A model generated the notes under the pieces. It was given only the letters and a program-made list of their open reading frames with translations. It was not told where the DNA came from and made no database searches. From the NCBI GenBank assembly GCA_905221605.1, contig CAJNDS010002527.1, positions 230,617 to 294,616 of the forward strand: 64,000 nucleotides of DNA, read 5' to 3'. The DNA is from Symbiodinium natans (Eukaryota > Sar > Dinophyceae > Suessiales > Symbiodiniaceae). Of the stretch, positions 1 through 10,400 are shown piece after piece. The translations under genes and the position numbers were made by a program. Position 1 is the first letter of the stretch. Every line of letters starts with the position of its first letter.

Positions 1-41
1 TTGCGAGCACAGTTTCTTGAGTCCTCAAATGAAGACGCACA

Positions 42-133
42 ACCCTAAACCCTAAACCCTAAACCCTAAACCCTAAACCCTAAACCCTAAACCCTAAACC
101 CTAAACCCTAAACCCTAAACCCTAAACCCTAAA
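42..133. repeat. CCCTAAA telomere-type tract
   Basis: About thirteen near-perfect CCCTAAA units. It begins 41 bases into the window and unique DNA precedes it, so it is internal and not a chromosome end as presented. Confidence 0.95.
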
Positions 134-267
134 TTTGGTTGTTGGGGCAAGGGATTCTCAGATGTCATACCGCTGCTCCTCAAGCCCTTGAGCCCGAAGG
201 CCAAATGCGGACCCCAGAACCCCAAGCTTCAACCCGAAACCCTAAATCCCTAAACCTTGAGCCCAAA

Positions 268-340
268 AAAACCCTAAACCCTAAACCCTAAACCCTAAAC
301 CCTAAACCCTAAACCCTAAACCCTAAAGGGTTTAGGGTTT
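268..340. repeat. CCCTAAA tract joined to inverted TTTAGGG
   Basis: A run of CCCTAAA units passes directly into GGGTTTAGGG at 327/328. The heptamer orientation flips with no spacer. The polarity is the opposite of an end-to-end telomere fusion, which would read G-strand then C-strand. Confidence 0.9.
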
Positions 341-430
341 CCGGGTTCACCTGAGCCGACCGAAAAGTGTCTTCATTTCCTTCTTGACGCTCAAAGATTC
401 TGAGCCCCGAGGATGCAAAGTCATGAGAAT

Positions 431-471
431 AAGGGTTTAGGGTTTAGGGTTTAGGGTTTAGGGTTCAGGGT
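431..471. repeat. TTTAGGG tract
   Basis: Five TTTAGGG units, the last degraded to TTCAGGG. The following 130 bases hold a T-run and no recognisable gene. Confidence 0.85.
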
Positions 472-869
472 GTGTTACGTTCTGGGTTGCTCGCTAGGCT
501 CCGGGGCCTCACCATATTTTTTTTTTTATAACCGGCCCCTCTGCCCGGTCCGCTCGCAACATCGCGTGGCGGTAAGCCCACCCCAAGCCACCCGGCATAT
601 CTATTTTAGGGTTTAGTTCCTAAAGTCTTGTTTTTGCTTTTTCCAGCGGGGGCATGCTGTGTCTCTGCGCACGCTGTTTCTGCACCGTCCCGATCTGAGC
701 CTCGCGGGGGCAGGGCTGCAAAGAGGTGAAGTTGTGGAAAACGCTGCCCCTAGGCTGTGAAAGGTCGGGGGGATAGCGCTTCATCATCAAAATCGGGACG
801 GGCTTGTTTGAAGGCGTTTGGCATCCCTCATCTGCCTTCACGGAAGGCGTCTGGCATGTGTCTCACAGA

Positions 870-1175
870 TTGGTTTGGGTTACCGTAGGGGCACCGTTGC
901 CCCTCGACCGGGCAAGCGTCCCAACGTGCTTCTTTGAGGGTTGTTGGCATCCCTTGTTTGCGACCCTCGTTTGCCAGCACGGAAACCATCGACACAAAGC
1001 AGTTTGGGTTACCGAAGGGGTAGCGCTGCCACTCGACCAGCGTCCCGATGCGACTCTCCCTGGACCAACTTGACCAAGACGAGGCTGTGAAAAGGCTCGT
1101 GGGGGTGGCTGATTGGTTTGGGCTTCCGAAGGGGTAGCGCTGCCCCTCTGACCGGGCCAGCGTCCCGATACGACC
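870..1175. repeat. Diverged ~120-130 bp tandem repeat
   Basis: Three related segments begin near 870, 1001 and 1110. Each contains TTTGGGTTACCGAAGGGG-like sequence followed by CTGCCCCTCGACC and CAGCGTCCCGA. Open frames across it are by-products of the repeat. No gene is supported between 600 and 1260. Confidence 0.55.
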
Positions 1176-1261
1176 CTCCAGAATTTGGGCTTTCGAAGCT
1201 TTTTGAGACTGTCAAAGCTTTCGAAGCTCCTGGCTAGGGCTTCCGGGAACCTCCCAGAACC

Positions 1262-1345
1262 ATCGAGATCAGTACTAAAGATTCGCATTTTCATTGTGGG
1301 TCCAGGCCAATCCTGGGTCCCCCCCCTTGGGGGGCTTGGAGAAGC
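1262..1345. repeat. Dispersed repeat, also at 57.2 and 57.6 kb
   Basis: The segment with CGCATTTTCATTGTGGGT followed by CCTGGGTCCCCC recurs, diverged, at about 57175-57260 and 57605-57745, where the core reads CATTTTTCATTGCGGG. It marks an interspersed family of unknown type. Confidence 0.55.
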
Positions 1346-1379
1346 TTTGTTGTGAACACAAAAGAAATGGAGAGCCCAA

Positions 1380-1690
1380 AAAGTTCAAAAATGGCCTGGG
1401 AGAAGCATAAAAAGGCTCAGAAAATAGCCTGGGAGAAGCTCAAATGAGCACCAAAAACGCTCAGAAATGGGTGAAGCCCAAAAAGGCTGAGGAATGGTCT
1501 GGGGCAAGCCCAAAACGTGCAGAAATGGTCTGGGAGAAGCCCAAAAAAGGCTCAGGAATGGTTTGGGAGAAGGCTCAGAAGGATCCAAAAAAAAGCTCAA
1601 AAAATGGTCTGGGGACTCGAAACGGTCGGGGAGAAGCAAGCCAAGAAATGGTTTGAAAACGGCTCAGAGGGCGTCTGAGCCCGGCAACGG
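1380..1690. repeat. Purine-rich minisatellite (~45-48 bp period)
   Basis: Repeated variants of TGGTCTGGGAGAAGCCCAAA with intervening AAGGCTCAGAAA. The period is irregular. Both strands are open over 150-250 bases because of the biased composition, so no protein is called. From 1690 to 2130 I see only a G-run and AT-rich unique sequence. Confidence 0.6.
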
Positions 1691-2216
1691 GTTGCACGAG
1701 CAACGGTCCTTGGAGGGGGGGGGCAGGTTGCACCAGCAACGGTCCTGGGGGGGGGCCAGGTTGCACCAGCAAAAGGTCTTGGGTTTAGGGTCTTTACCTT
1801 TAACACTCAAAGGCTCGACCGCCTTGACGGCCAGTGTGGGCCTTACCTTGCCTTGGAGCGTCCAGCAGCCCCAGCTTTACCTGGGCTGCACGTTCAGTGC
1901 TCTCAAGTCGCTCGCGAAGCTCGGACTGCTTCGGGCTCTCAAGTGTTGGTAGCGAGCCCTCAGCAAAGACTTTAGGGTTTAGGGCCTGAATACTTAGAAT
2001 AGGGTTTGAGGGGTTGTTATAGTATAATTATTACTGGACCATAATGAAATACTGAATACTACTAGTTAATATTCCGACCCTTATAATGATTAAGCTTCAG
2101 GGTTAGAATTTTGGCCTCGGCTTTCGGTTTTTTGGGTTTAGGGTTTTGGTTTAGGGTTTAGGGTTTCAGGGTTCAGGGGCTTATAGGGTTAAGGTTGAAC
2201 AGTCCTCCGTTGGCAG

Positions 2217-2291
2217 GCCTTGCAGCAACGCCGCACAGGCCGCGACACCCGCTGCGCAGCACTGCAGCGGTTTGCCGCGGGCTCAACGCAG
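2217..2291 (+). CDS. Candidate exon, 25 codons, phase 0-0
   Basis: A 3' splice-like CCGTTGGCAG precedes 25 open codons rich in Gln, Arg and Ala (starts ALQQRRTGRD, ends RFAAGSTQ). The following GAATATT would be a non-canonical GA 5' site, or the frame simply continues open to 2420. The next two candidate exons on this strand (3102-3176 and 3497-3571) are also exactly 75 nt and phase 0-0. They would join in frame into one basic, helix-prone protein. No family is recognised. Confidence 0.4.
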
Positions 2292-2738
2292 GAATATTCA
2301 AGAAACGAAGACGATTCCTTTAGCTTCTTTCGTCTCGTCACGGCCCACACAATTGCGGTGTCGTTTTCAAAATTTCTTGCTACTCTGCAGTTGTCCATAC
2401 GGTGCCCGATCCCGACTTGATGAACCGCTGAAGTCTGCATCCTTGAAATCAGGACAAACTGCTCGGGTTTCAGGCCCTCACGGCTTCTGAGGGAGGACGC
2501 CTGTCCATTGCTGGCTGAAAAGGTTTTGGGTTTAGGTTTTCGGTCCATGTCAAGGGAGTCAAGCCTGTGTCCCTAAGGATGTACCCCCCAAAAGGGTTCC
2601 CTGACGAGCCTGTAATATACTCCTGTTCTGGTCCTTCTATTCCATGAAAGGATCTTTAAGAAATGTCCCCCAACCCAAGGTCACAAACAAGGGGTCCAAG
2701 GTAGAGTCCCCTGAGTAGCATCCCATAAGCCAAACATG

Positions 2739-2864
2739 TTTAGAGTTTAGGGTTTAGGGTTTAGGGTCTAGGGTCTAGGGTCTAGGGTCTAGGGTCTAGG
2801 GTTTAGGGTTTAGGGTTTAGGGTTTAGGGTTTAGGGGTTAGGGGTTAGGGTTTAGGGTTTAGGG
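2739..2864. repeat. TTTAGGG/TCTAGGG tract
   Basis: Contains a homogeneous block of five TCTAGGG variants between canonical TTTAGGG units. This suggests local copying of one variant. 2560-2735 upstream is unique sequence without a supported gene. Confidence 0.9.
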
Positions 2865-2977
2865 ACAACCCTACAACCCATTCCACTCTGAACCCTAACC
2901 TGGGTCCTTGTTGGTTAAAAACTTACATTTTTGTCCTATTACATTCCCAATAAGGATATGACCCCAACAAGGAAGCA

Positions 2978-3078
2978 GTAAACCCTAAACCCCAAACCCC
3001 AAACCCTAACCCCAAAGCCCTAACCCCAAAGCCCTAACCCCAAAACCCTAAACCCTAAACCCTAAACCCTAAACCCTA
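2978..3078. repeat. CCCTAAA tract with CCCCAAA variants
   Basis: C-orientation tract directly upstream of the exon at 3102. It would form the 3' part of the intron before that exon and offers CTAAAC branchpoint-like motifs. Confidence 0.9.
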
Positions 3079-3101
3079 TTATAAACCCTGGCAAAAGAAA
3101 G

Positions 3102-3176
3102 GTTTGGGAGTTCGACAGCGCCCTGCTTCTCTCCGCACTCGCAGCCTGGACTCGAAGCACCAAGGCACAGTGGAGG
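3102..3176 (+). CDS. Candidate exon, 25 codons, phase 0-0
   Basis: The island between a C-orientation tract and a G-orientation tract starts after CAAAAGAAAG and ends before a good 5' site, GTATGT. The open frame starts VWEFDSALLL and includes ALAAWTRSTKAQWR. The spaced Leu, Trp and Arg pattern resembles helical centrin-binding repeats of the Sfi1 type, but one or two units cannot establish that. It joins in phase to 2217-2291 and 3497-3571. Confidence 0.5.
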
Positions 3177-3188
3177 GTATGTGCAGGA

Positions 3189-3248
3189 GGGTTTAGGGTT
3201 TAGGGTTTAGGGCTTAGGGTTTAGGGTTTAGGGTTTAGGGTTTAGGGT
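3189..3248. repeat. TTTAGGG tract
   Basis: Eight units, one of them CTTAGGG, starting 12 bases after the preceding exon's 5' splice site. It would lie inside that intron. Confidence 0.9.
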
Positions 3249-3496
3249 TGCTTAACTACAAGAGCTTGGAGGGCTTTGATTTTGCAGTGCTTGGACAGGG
3301 CTCTAAAGTTAAAACTATGAGTCCCGGTGTGGACAGCTCTCTCGCAACCCACCGCTCCCCCAATCCTCAAATCCTTGAAGCCCGAAAGCCCAAACACAAG
3401 ACCCTGAACCCTAAACCCCGACCGAAAACGCGAAACCCTAAACTCCCAATTCCAAAACGCTAAATCCTAACTGGCCGAAGTCCCGAATCCCTGCAG

Positions 3497-3571
3497 GCGG
3501 TCGGCCTGCGCAAGCGCTTTGTCAAAGGCGGCAAGGGGTGCTCACGCAGGGCCGCAGTCAATTGTTTTCAG
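3497..3571 (+). CDS. Candidate exon, 25 codons, phase 0-0
   Basis: Bounded by CCCTGCAG upstream and TTTTCAG|GTGCAAG downstream, both good splice contexts. The frame starts AVGLRKRFVKGGKG and ends AAVNCFQ, and is strongly basic. It is the third 75-nt phase-0 exon in a row on this strand. Confidence 0.5.
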
Positions 3572-3994
3572 GTGCAAGGCTCAGGGTTTGTTCAGGGTTA
3601 AGGGTCTGCTGGGGTGGCGCTGTCAAGCATGTTTTGGTTGTCTCCGGTTCCCCAGGTAGGGCCCCCCAATTCTCCCCCAGCTTTCGCATATTTGAGTTCA
3701 GCGCAGCGGCTCCTGAACGCATGATGAAGAATGCGGAGTCAGCGCTATGAATCTACGACCCTGCCTAGTGGCCTTGTCCGTACCTGCAAACAATCCATGC
3801 TTGATAGCCTCGCTAGCATTCGCTAGCAGGCAGACAATAGCTGCGTAGATACCAGTAGCTGTGTAGCTCTACAAGTTACAGCAGATACGCGGCTGCGACG
3901 GTGCTGCATTCGGGGTGACCTATATGTGACCTCAACGGTTAAAGTGTAAAGAGTTACTCTGCATCTAAAGAACTATATGCGCTCCCGCCGGTAG

Positions 3995-4165
3995 CGAGCT
4001 GTCGCTGGATCAAATTTGTGTGGTCATGACAGCAGTGCCCCGTCCGTCACGTACCGCTTCAACCCAGCAACACCGTTGTGGCCGCTGCCTTTCGTGCACC
4101 TTGTGCGCTCTTATATGCAGAGCTTTGTGAGAGTCACGGGAACCTATCGTGGAAGACAACGCTGA
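3995..4165 (+). CDS. Candidate terminal exon, 56 codons plus stop
   Basis: Starts after CCGCCGGTAG and runs open through SAPSVTYRFNPATPLWPLPF and RVTGTYRGRQR to TGA at 4163-4165. It is in phase 0 with the three upstream 75-nt exons, so it could close that gene. No family is recognised. A shorter open stretch ending IFEFSAAAPERMMKNAESAL and a stop at 3749 is an alternative 3' end. Confidence 0.35.
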   Translation, partial: RAVAGSNLCGHDSSAPSVTYRFNPATPLWPLPFVHLVRSYMQSFVRVTGTYRGRQR

Positions 4166-4253
4166 AACAAACCGGCCGGTGTGGTGGCTCATACTTTTCA
4201 CTGCTTCGGGTTCTCGATTTTGCGTCTGAAAGAATAGACTACTAAGAGGACCC

Positions 4254-4412
4254 TAAACCCTAAAAGCCTTGAAGCGTCAAGGGCAACTCCCGACCCTGAC
4301 ACCTAAACCCGAAACCCGAAACCCCAAACCCTGACACCTCAACCCAAGACCCGAGACCCGAAATCCGAAACCCGAAACCCGAAACCCTACGCCCTAAACC
4401 CGAAACCCTAAA
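4254..4412. repeat. Degenerate CCCTAAA/CCCGAAA tract
   Basis: Heptamers with many CCCGAAA and GACACC-type changes, suggesting an older tract. 4510-4920 downstream is G-rich unique sequence with no supported exon. Confidence 0.75.
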
Positions 4413-5067
4413 CCTCCACCCAAACAGGCTCCGCCAACTTCTGCGAGACCGTAGATGGCCTTTGCCAGGCAGCACGGCTCCAGGCCGGCCAAAATTGTTC
4501 TACGAAGGGGTTGGGTGGTGGTCAAAATTCTGATCCCTGTTGGGTTACCCTAGATTTTAGGTGCGGTTTACGGTTTTGGGGTATTGGGGTTTTGGGGGAT
4601 CTTGGGGGTTTGGGGCATTTTGGGTTTTTGGGGTTTTGGGCTACAGGGCTCATCTCTTTGGTCCGTGGTTTGGATTGGGGGTTGTGTACCCTATAGCGTC
4701 CCTTAAAGGGTTATGATCATAGGAGGGGATACCTCATTCCAAAATTTGCCACTTAGCAGCTGGTACAAGAGACAGAAGGGTCTCTAAGTTATGTGTTAAA
4801 CATGTCAAGGGTAGGAAGCCCTAAATCGCAAACTCTAAACCCTACACCCTAAACCAGTGCTGTGCGCCTGCGCCAGAAGTTAGCAGGGGTTGTGGCCCTG
4901 GAAGCCTGTGCTATGAGAATGCAGTCCCCGAAGGGGCCTGTTTAGGGTTTAGGGTTTGGGGTGTAGAGCAATAACGTAGAACAACTTTATAGGGGCTGAT
5001 CTTTGGAAATAGCTTTAAGTTTCCTGTGGGCCCGAATCCCTATAGAACGTGAAAGAGCCCACACAAA

Positions 5068-5182
5068 ACACTATGCCCCAAACGCTAAACCCGAAACCCT
5101 AAACCCCAAACCCTACACCTTAAACCCCTGAACCCTTTTTATCCCTAAACCCTAAACCTTAAACCCTAAACCCTAAAACCCA
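5068..5182. repeat. CCCTAAA tract
   Basis: C-orientation tract interrupted by CCTGAACCC and TTTTTAT. It ends eight bases before the exon at 5190. Confidence 0.85.
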
Positions 5183-5189
5183 GATGTAG

Positions 5190-5293
5190 CAAGGCCCTCT
5201 TCACAGCCTGGGTGGATGTGCTCGTGATCTCACAGACAGCCGCCATGCGTGGCAGCCTCGGAGGAGCCGTGCGGTGGATTTCGGACCTGTGGG
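5190..5293 (+). CDS. Candidate exon between C and G heptamer tracts
   Basis: After CAGATGTAG the frame reads KALFTAWVDVLVISQTAAMR and ends VRWISDLW before G|GTTGTGGGG. It is 104 nt with good hydrophobic and charged alternation. Heptamer-like sequence flanks both sides. No homology recognised. Confidence 0.5.
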
Positions 5294-6006
5294 GTTGTGG
5301 GGTTGTGGGGTTGAGGGGTTGAGGGGTTTAGGGTTTAGGGTCTAGGGTTTTTTTGTTTAGGGTTTAGGAGGCTTTGGTGGTTTAGGTTTTTTGGCTTTGG
5401 GCTTTGTAGCACCTCACCCTAGAAACCAGAACAACGCGGGCGATTCAATCGTGGTTGGTTGCTTCTTATAAGCTTGGGCTGGGTAGGTAAGCGTTAACCA
5501 AAACGGTTATATATACATATATATGTAATCCCATTACAATGAAAACGTTAACATATTTTGGGCCAGGGTATTCACCCCTAAGTAAGAAAAGTCTGAGAAA
5601 CAAGTCTGTTGAAGGACGGTTTGGGGACTTGGGGTTTGCTTGGGTTGGGCGAGCGGCACAGGATTTAAGGATTGAACCTGCGGACTCTCAGAAAAGCAAG
5701 CCCCCCCCCGCCCCTCCCCTCCAAGTTAAACCAAGGATATTCTGTGCCGTTTAGGGTTTAGGGTTTAGGGTTTCGGGTTGTTCGTTTTGAAGTTTCGGTC
5801 CTGGGCGCTAGGAAGCTAGGCTCTACTTTGCGCTTCAAGGAGTTCGGGTGGAGGACTCCTAAGTTCTTGGAGACAACAAAAACCCTAGAATTGCGGTCAT
5901 ATACCCCACACCACCATTTTTCCTACTTAAGGTAAAAGCCCTAACCCTTCCAGGGGCTCACAATTGGTCCGCAAGGAACCCTCCCCTACCTAGGCCTTAG
6001 CCGTAC

Positions 6007-6060
6007 CCCTAAACCCTAGACCCTAAATCCTAAACCCTAAACCCTAAACCCTAAACCCTT
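6007..6060. repeat. CCCTAAA tract
   Basis: Short C-orientation tract directly before the island at 6071. 5775-5940 upstream holds one long open frame (FEVSVLGARKLGSTLRFKEF) without clear splice borders. Confidence 0.8.
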
Positions 6061-6070
6061 GCCCCTGAAG

Positions 6071-6154
6071 ATGCCAATCCGCCCTAGGTCTCGGCATTCG
6101 ACGGCCACAGGCAGGGAGACAGCGGGCTTCTGCCGAGTAGGCTTTAAGGCGAGA
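6071..6154 (+). CDS. Candidate first exon ending at GTTTAGGG
   Basis: ATG at 6071 opens 28 codons (MPIRPRSRHSTATGRE, ending RVGFKAR). The frame ends exactly where GTTTAGGG begins the next heptamer tract, so the heptamer would be the 5' splice site. It is short and basic with no homology; a chance open frame is possible. Confidence 0.35.
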
Positions 6155-6155
6155 G

Positions 6156-6237
6156 TTTAGGGTTTAGGGTTTAGGGTTTAGGGTTTAGGGTTTAGGGTTT
6201 AGGGTTTAGGGTTTAGGGTTTAGGGTTTAGGGTTTAG
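6156..6237. repeat. TTTAGGG tract
   Basis: Eleven to twelve perfect units, one of the purest tracts here. Confidence 0.95.
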
Positions 6238-6474
6238 TTGGCCCCCTAACCCTGTGAACCCTTGAAGCTCCTTGTAGGTTTAGGCTTTAGACTTTAGGCT
6301 TAGGGTTTAGGGTTTGGGGTTTGGGGTTTAGGGTTACCCCAAGCCCGTGTCGGATCCATTGCAAGGAGGCCTTGTGCGGTCTTTGGGGCGCCCAAGGGGT
6401 GACGAAGAGGCAACGGCGGGGTTATAGGAGAATTGCAGATGTGTGTCTCCGTGGTTTCTGTTGCTTGCTGTCCT

Positions 6475-6650
6475 TTCTCATATCTCTTTCTCTCTCTCCC
6501 TCTCTCGTTTTTTTTTTTGTTTTCTCTCTCTCTTTCTTTCATACGTATGCCCTCTCTGTCTATGTCTTATCTTTCTCTCTCTCCCTTTCGCTCTCTCTCT
6601 CTCTCTCTCTGCCCCTCTCTCTCTCTCTCTGTCTTTTCTCTCGTGTATTC
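6475..6650. repeat. (CT)n-rich polypyrimidine tract
   Basis: Long imperfect CTCTCT/TTTCTCTC run. The long Ser/Leu-rich translations across it are low-complexity artefacts. Confidence 0.9.
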
Positions 6651-6795
6651 TCTGTTGGGTCGATGCATCCTTCCATCGACCCTATCTTTGCGGATTTGGA
6701 ATTGTTGGGTCGCGATTGGGGATGAAGCTTCAGAAGCTCGGGCTTGGGGTTTAGGGTTAGGGTTGAGGGTTTTGGGTTTAGGGTATGGGCTTTCG

Positions 6796-6938
6796 GGGCA
6801 TGCGACATGACTCGTGCGCAAGTACCATGTTGGCTACTGGCGCAAGCCCTTGGGCTGCGCAGCAGTCGTAGTTTCGAAGACTCTAATGAAATTCTCAAGG
6901 TGATCCGAGCACTGTTGAATTTGCGTGTTCAAGTTTAA
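6796..6938 (+). CDS. Candidate terminal exon
   Basis: Open from ATG at 6808 through LAQALGLRSSRSFEDSNEIL and VIRALLNLRVQV to TAA at 6936. The start is uncertain because no clear 3' splice site was chosen; AAG|GTGATC at 6898 could instead end it as an internal exon. Confidence 0.3.
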
Positions 6939-7019
6939 GGGTTTAGGACTAGGGTTTAGAGTTTTCTAGGAATGTGAGGATTGAGAATTCGCGAAGGAGT
7001 AGTAGGAGCCGCGAGACAG

Positions 7020-7071
7020 GCTTTGCGTTACTGTTCTGGCTGAGTGCATACAGGGTTCCTCGTGAATATCG
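7020..7071 (+). CDS. Candidate exon with consensus GTGAGT 5' site
   Basis: Bounded by GCCGCGAGACAG and CG|GTGAGTGTG. The 52-nt frame reads FALLFWLSAYRVPREY. The best 5' splice consensus in this part of the window supports it, but the phase partners are unknown. Confidence 0.4.
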
Positions 7072-7232
7072 GTGAGTGTGCTATTTTGCTTTAACGACTA
7101 CTCTTCTTGAAGGCCAGCCTTGAACCAGCAAGCCCTAAGCCCTAAGTCCTAAACCTGAAACCCCTACATCCTATCCTCAGCTAGCCTAAGCTATTGCATA
7201 TATGTGTATATACATACAAAATGTGTATGTAT

Positions 7233-7290
7233 GTATATATATATATGAGCCCGCCGCCTTTAGGGTCTATTTAGCTTTGGGTTTTTCTTA
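7233..7290. repeat. Left inverted repeat of 9.3-kb satellite block
   Basis: An AT dinucleotide run followed by GAGC...CCTTTAGGGTCTATTTAGCT. The reverse complement, with about the same spacing to an AT run, ends the block at 16447-16506 and recurs at 38290-38350. 7290-7500 between this repeat and the purine block is AT-rich unique sequence. Confidence 0.7.
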
Positions 7291-7499
7291 TTGCTTTAAA
7301 AGAGCGAATATAAACATCGTAATACAAAAATACATATTTACACCTACATATGGCACGCAAATCTCATGCCCAGCGGTTCTAGGCCTAGCCGCACGCCATT
7401 ACGAACTGCGAATTTCTGGTTATTCTTATTTTCATTTGTTTCTCTTTGCTGTCTGTGTATGCGTGTTCTTTTTTCAGCCTGCGTGAAAAAGTCGCTGTT

Positions 7500-10400
7500 T
7501 GGCTGCGGCAGAAGGGAAAGAGAAGTGAGAGAGGAGAGACAACAAGGAGGCCATTTTAATTTTCTGGAAGGGTATTGAAAAGAAAAGAAAAGACAAGAAA
7601 CAAGGAGACGGATGGCACTCTTCTTTATCTATCATCTCTCCCTTCCTTGCCTCTCCCGTTTCCCTCTATAATTCAAAAGACAAGACTTTTTTTGGTCTTC
7701 GCAGATCTCTCTCCTCTTCAGGAAGCCCCCTTGCCCGTATTTTGCTTGCTTTCTGAAACGACAAGGAAAACAACACATAGAAAGAGAGGAAAGGGAATGA
7801 AACAATAGGCAGTGGAGCTCTTCAGTGTCTTTCCCTATCTCTTTTCTTCTTTTTCTTTTTCATTCAATAAGGAAAAGAAGCTTCCTTTTGTGTGTTTTTG
7901 AAATTCAAAGAGAACAGGAGACGGGAAGGGAGAGAGAAAGGAGAGAGGAGAGATCAAAAGGAATGCAATTTTAATGGGAAGAGCAATGAAAAGAATGGAA
8001 GAGAAATGAAGACAGGAGAGGGAGGTGCAAAATCAGGCTAAGAGAAGATGGTGCTCGTTTTCATCTTTCTTCTCTTGTTCTTTTCCCTGTCAAATAGAAA
8101 ACAAAAGGAAGAACAATGAACATGCAAAGGAACCCGTTTTCTTTTTCCATTTGGGAACAAGGAAAGAACAGAGGCGATAGGGCGAGAGGAGGGATTTGCT
8201 GAAGCATGGGGAGGGTCTACGGACAAGGAGCCAACCCCGCTCAGTTTCCCCATCCATTGAAACAGGAAAAGAAAGGAACAGGGCCTCCATTCCCCTCTTG
8301 TTCTTCCTTTCTTGTGTTTTTGTCATATCAAGGGGAACAGGAGAAGAGAAGGGAGAGAGAAGAAGAGAGGAGAGACAACAAGGATTGCATTTGTACTGGG
8401 AAGAGCAAAGAAAAGAATAGAAGAGAGATGAATAAAGGAGAGGGAGAGACAAAATAAGGCGCAGAGAAGATGGCACTCTTCTTTATCTATCCTCTCCCCC
8501 TTATCTCTCCCTGCCCTCTTTCTTTTCGAAATAAGAAAACAAAAAGGAAGAACTATGAGAAGGAGAAGGGGACGGAAAGGAACGGAAAGGATAGGCCGAT
8601 AGGAGGGGTATGATGAAGTATGGCAAGGTCCACGCGCCAGGAGTCACCCTCTGCTTACCCTTCCACTGCCTTATCATACAAGTTCCTTTCTTGCGCTGTA
8701 TCAGTTGAAAGGAAACAGAAGGAGAAAAGGGAAAGGGAAGTGAGAGAGGAGAGATGACTTGGACGGCATTTTTCTGGAAGCGCAACTGTACCGGAATGTG
8801 GCCACAACAAGCAGGCCAGGGAGGCTCAGGCGGGGCAACTGTAGCGGAATGTGGCCACAACAAGCAGGCCAGGGAGGCTCAGGCGGGGCAAGTCTCTCCC
8901 TAATTAGAAAAAAACCAATCTTGCTCTTCGCAGATAGATAAGTGCCCTTCTTCCACTTCAGGAAATCGCCTTTCCCAAATTTTGCTTTTTGAAGCGAATA
9001 ACAAAAACAACAGATAAGAAGAGAGGACAGGGAATGACTAGGTAAAGAGAGGGGCTCTTCAATTGCGCGATACTTTTCCTTCTTGGGGGATGTCCTTTTT
9101 TTCTCCCTTGAAGATGCAGAAAACTATCAAAAGGAACACCCGTTCCATCGCCCATTTACTCTTCAATTCCCTTCCTTATCTCCTATGCTTTTTTCTTTAG
9201 TCATTGCAACAGGAGAAGACAGGAAAAGGGCCTCCATTCCCCTCTTGTTCTTCCTTTCTTGTGTTTTTGTCATATAAAGGGGAACAGGAGAAAGAGAAGG
9301 AGAGAGGAGCGATGAAAGGAACACAATTTTAAGGGGAAGAGCCAAGAAAAGAATGGAAGAGAGATGCATAAAGGAGAGGGAGAGACAAAACAAGTTGCAA
9401 AGAAGATGGCGCTCTTCTTAATCCATCCCATCTCCCTTATCTCTCCCTTCCCTTTTTCTTTTCGAAATAAGAAAAACTAAGCAGGAAGAATTATGAAAAG
9501 GAGAAGGGTAAGGAAAAGAGCAGAAGAGATAGGCCGAAAAGAGTGATATGATGAAGTATGGCAAGGTCCACACGCAAGGAGTCACCCTCTGCTTACCCTC
9601 CCACTGCCCTTATCATACAAGTTCCTTTCTTGTGGTTTATCAGCTAAACGGAAACAGAAGGAGAGAAAGGAAAGAGAAGTGAGAGAGGAGAGACAACAAG
9701 GAGGTCATTTAAATTTTCTGGAAGGGTATTGAAAAGAAGAGAAAAGACAAGAAACAAGGAGACGGATGGCACTGATCTTTATCTATCATCTCTCCCTTGC
9801 TTGTCTTTCCCTTTTCCCTCTATAATGAAAAAAAAGGCGCCCTCTCTCGTCTTCAGGAACCCGTTCACTTTTTCCGTTTGGGAACAAGGAAAAGAACAGA
9901 GGCGATAGGGCGAGAGGAAGGATTTGCTGAAGCATGGGGAGGGTCTACGGACAAGGAGCCAACCCCGCTCACTTGCCCCATCCATTGTGAAAAGAACAGG
10001 GCCTCCATTCCCCTCTTGTTCTTCCTTTCTTGCGTTTTTGTCATTTCAGGGGGAACAGGAGAAGAGAAGGGAAAGAGAAGGAGCGAGGAGAGATAAAAAG
10101 AACACAATTTTAATGGGAAGAGCCAAGAAAAGAATAGAAGAGAGATGAATAAAGGAGAGGGAGAGACAAAACAAGGCGCAAAGAAGATGGCACTCTTCTT
10201 TATCTATCCTCTCTCCCTTATCTCTGCAAGGAATAGAACAGACAGGAAGCAAGGAGACGGAGTGACAAAACTTGTCGCAAAGCTTTATATATCTCCCTTG
10301 TCTCTCCCTAATTAGAAAAAACCAATCTTGCTATTCACAGATAGATAGGCGCCCTTCTTCCTCTTCAGGAAATCGCCTTTCCTTTATTTGGCTTTTTGAA

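Noticed and set aside
42-133. True chromosome end or subtelomere
   Set aside because: Similar tracts occur through the window in both orientations, and unique DNA flanks this one, so a terminal telomere is not supported.
325-340. Telomere fusion site
   Set aside because: The polarity is CCCTAAA then TTTAGGG. A fusion of chromosome ends would give the reverse order.
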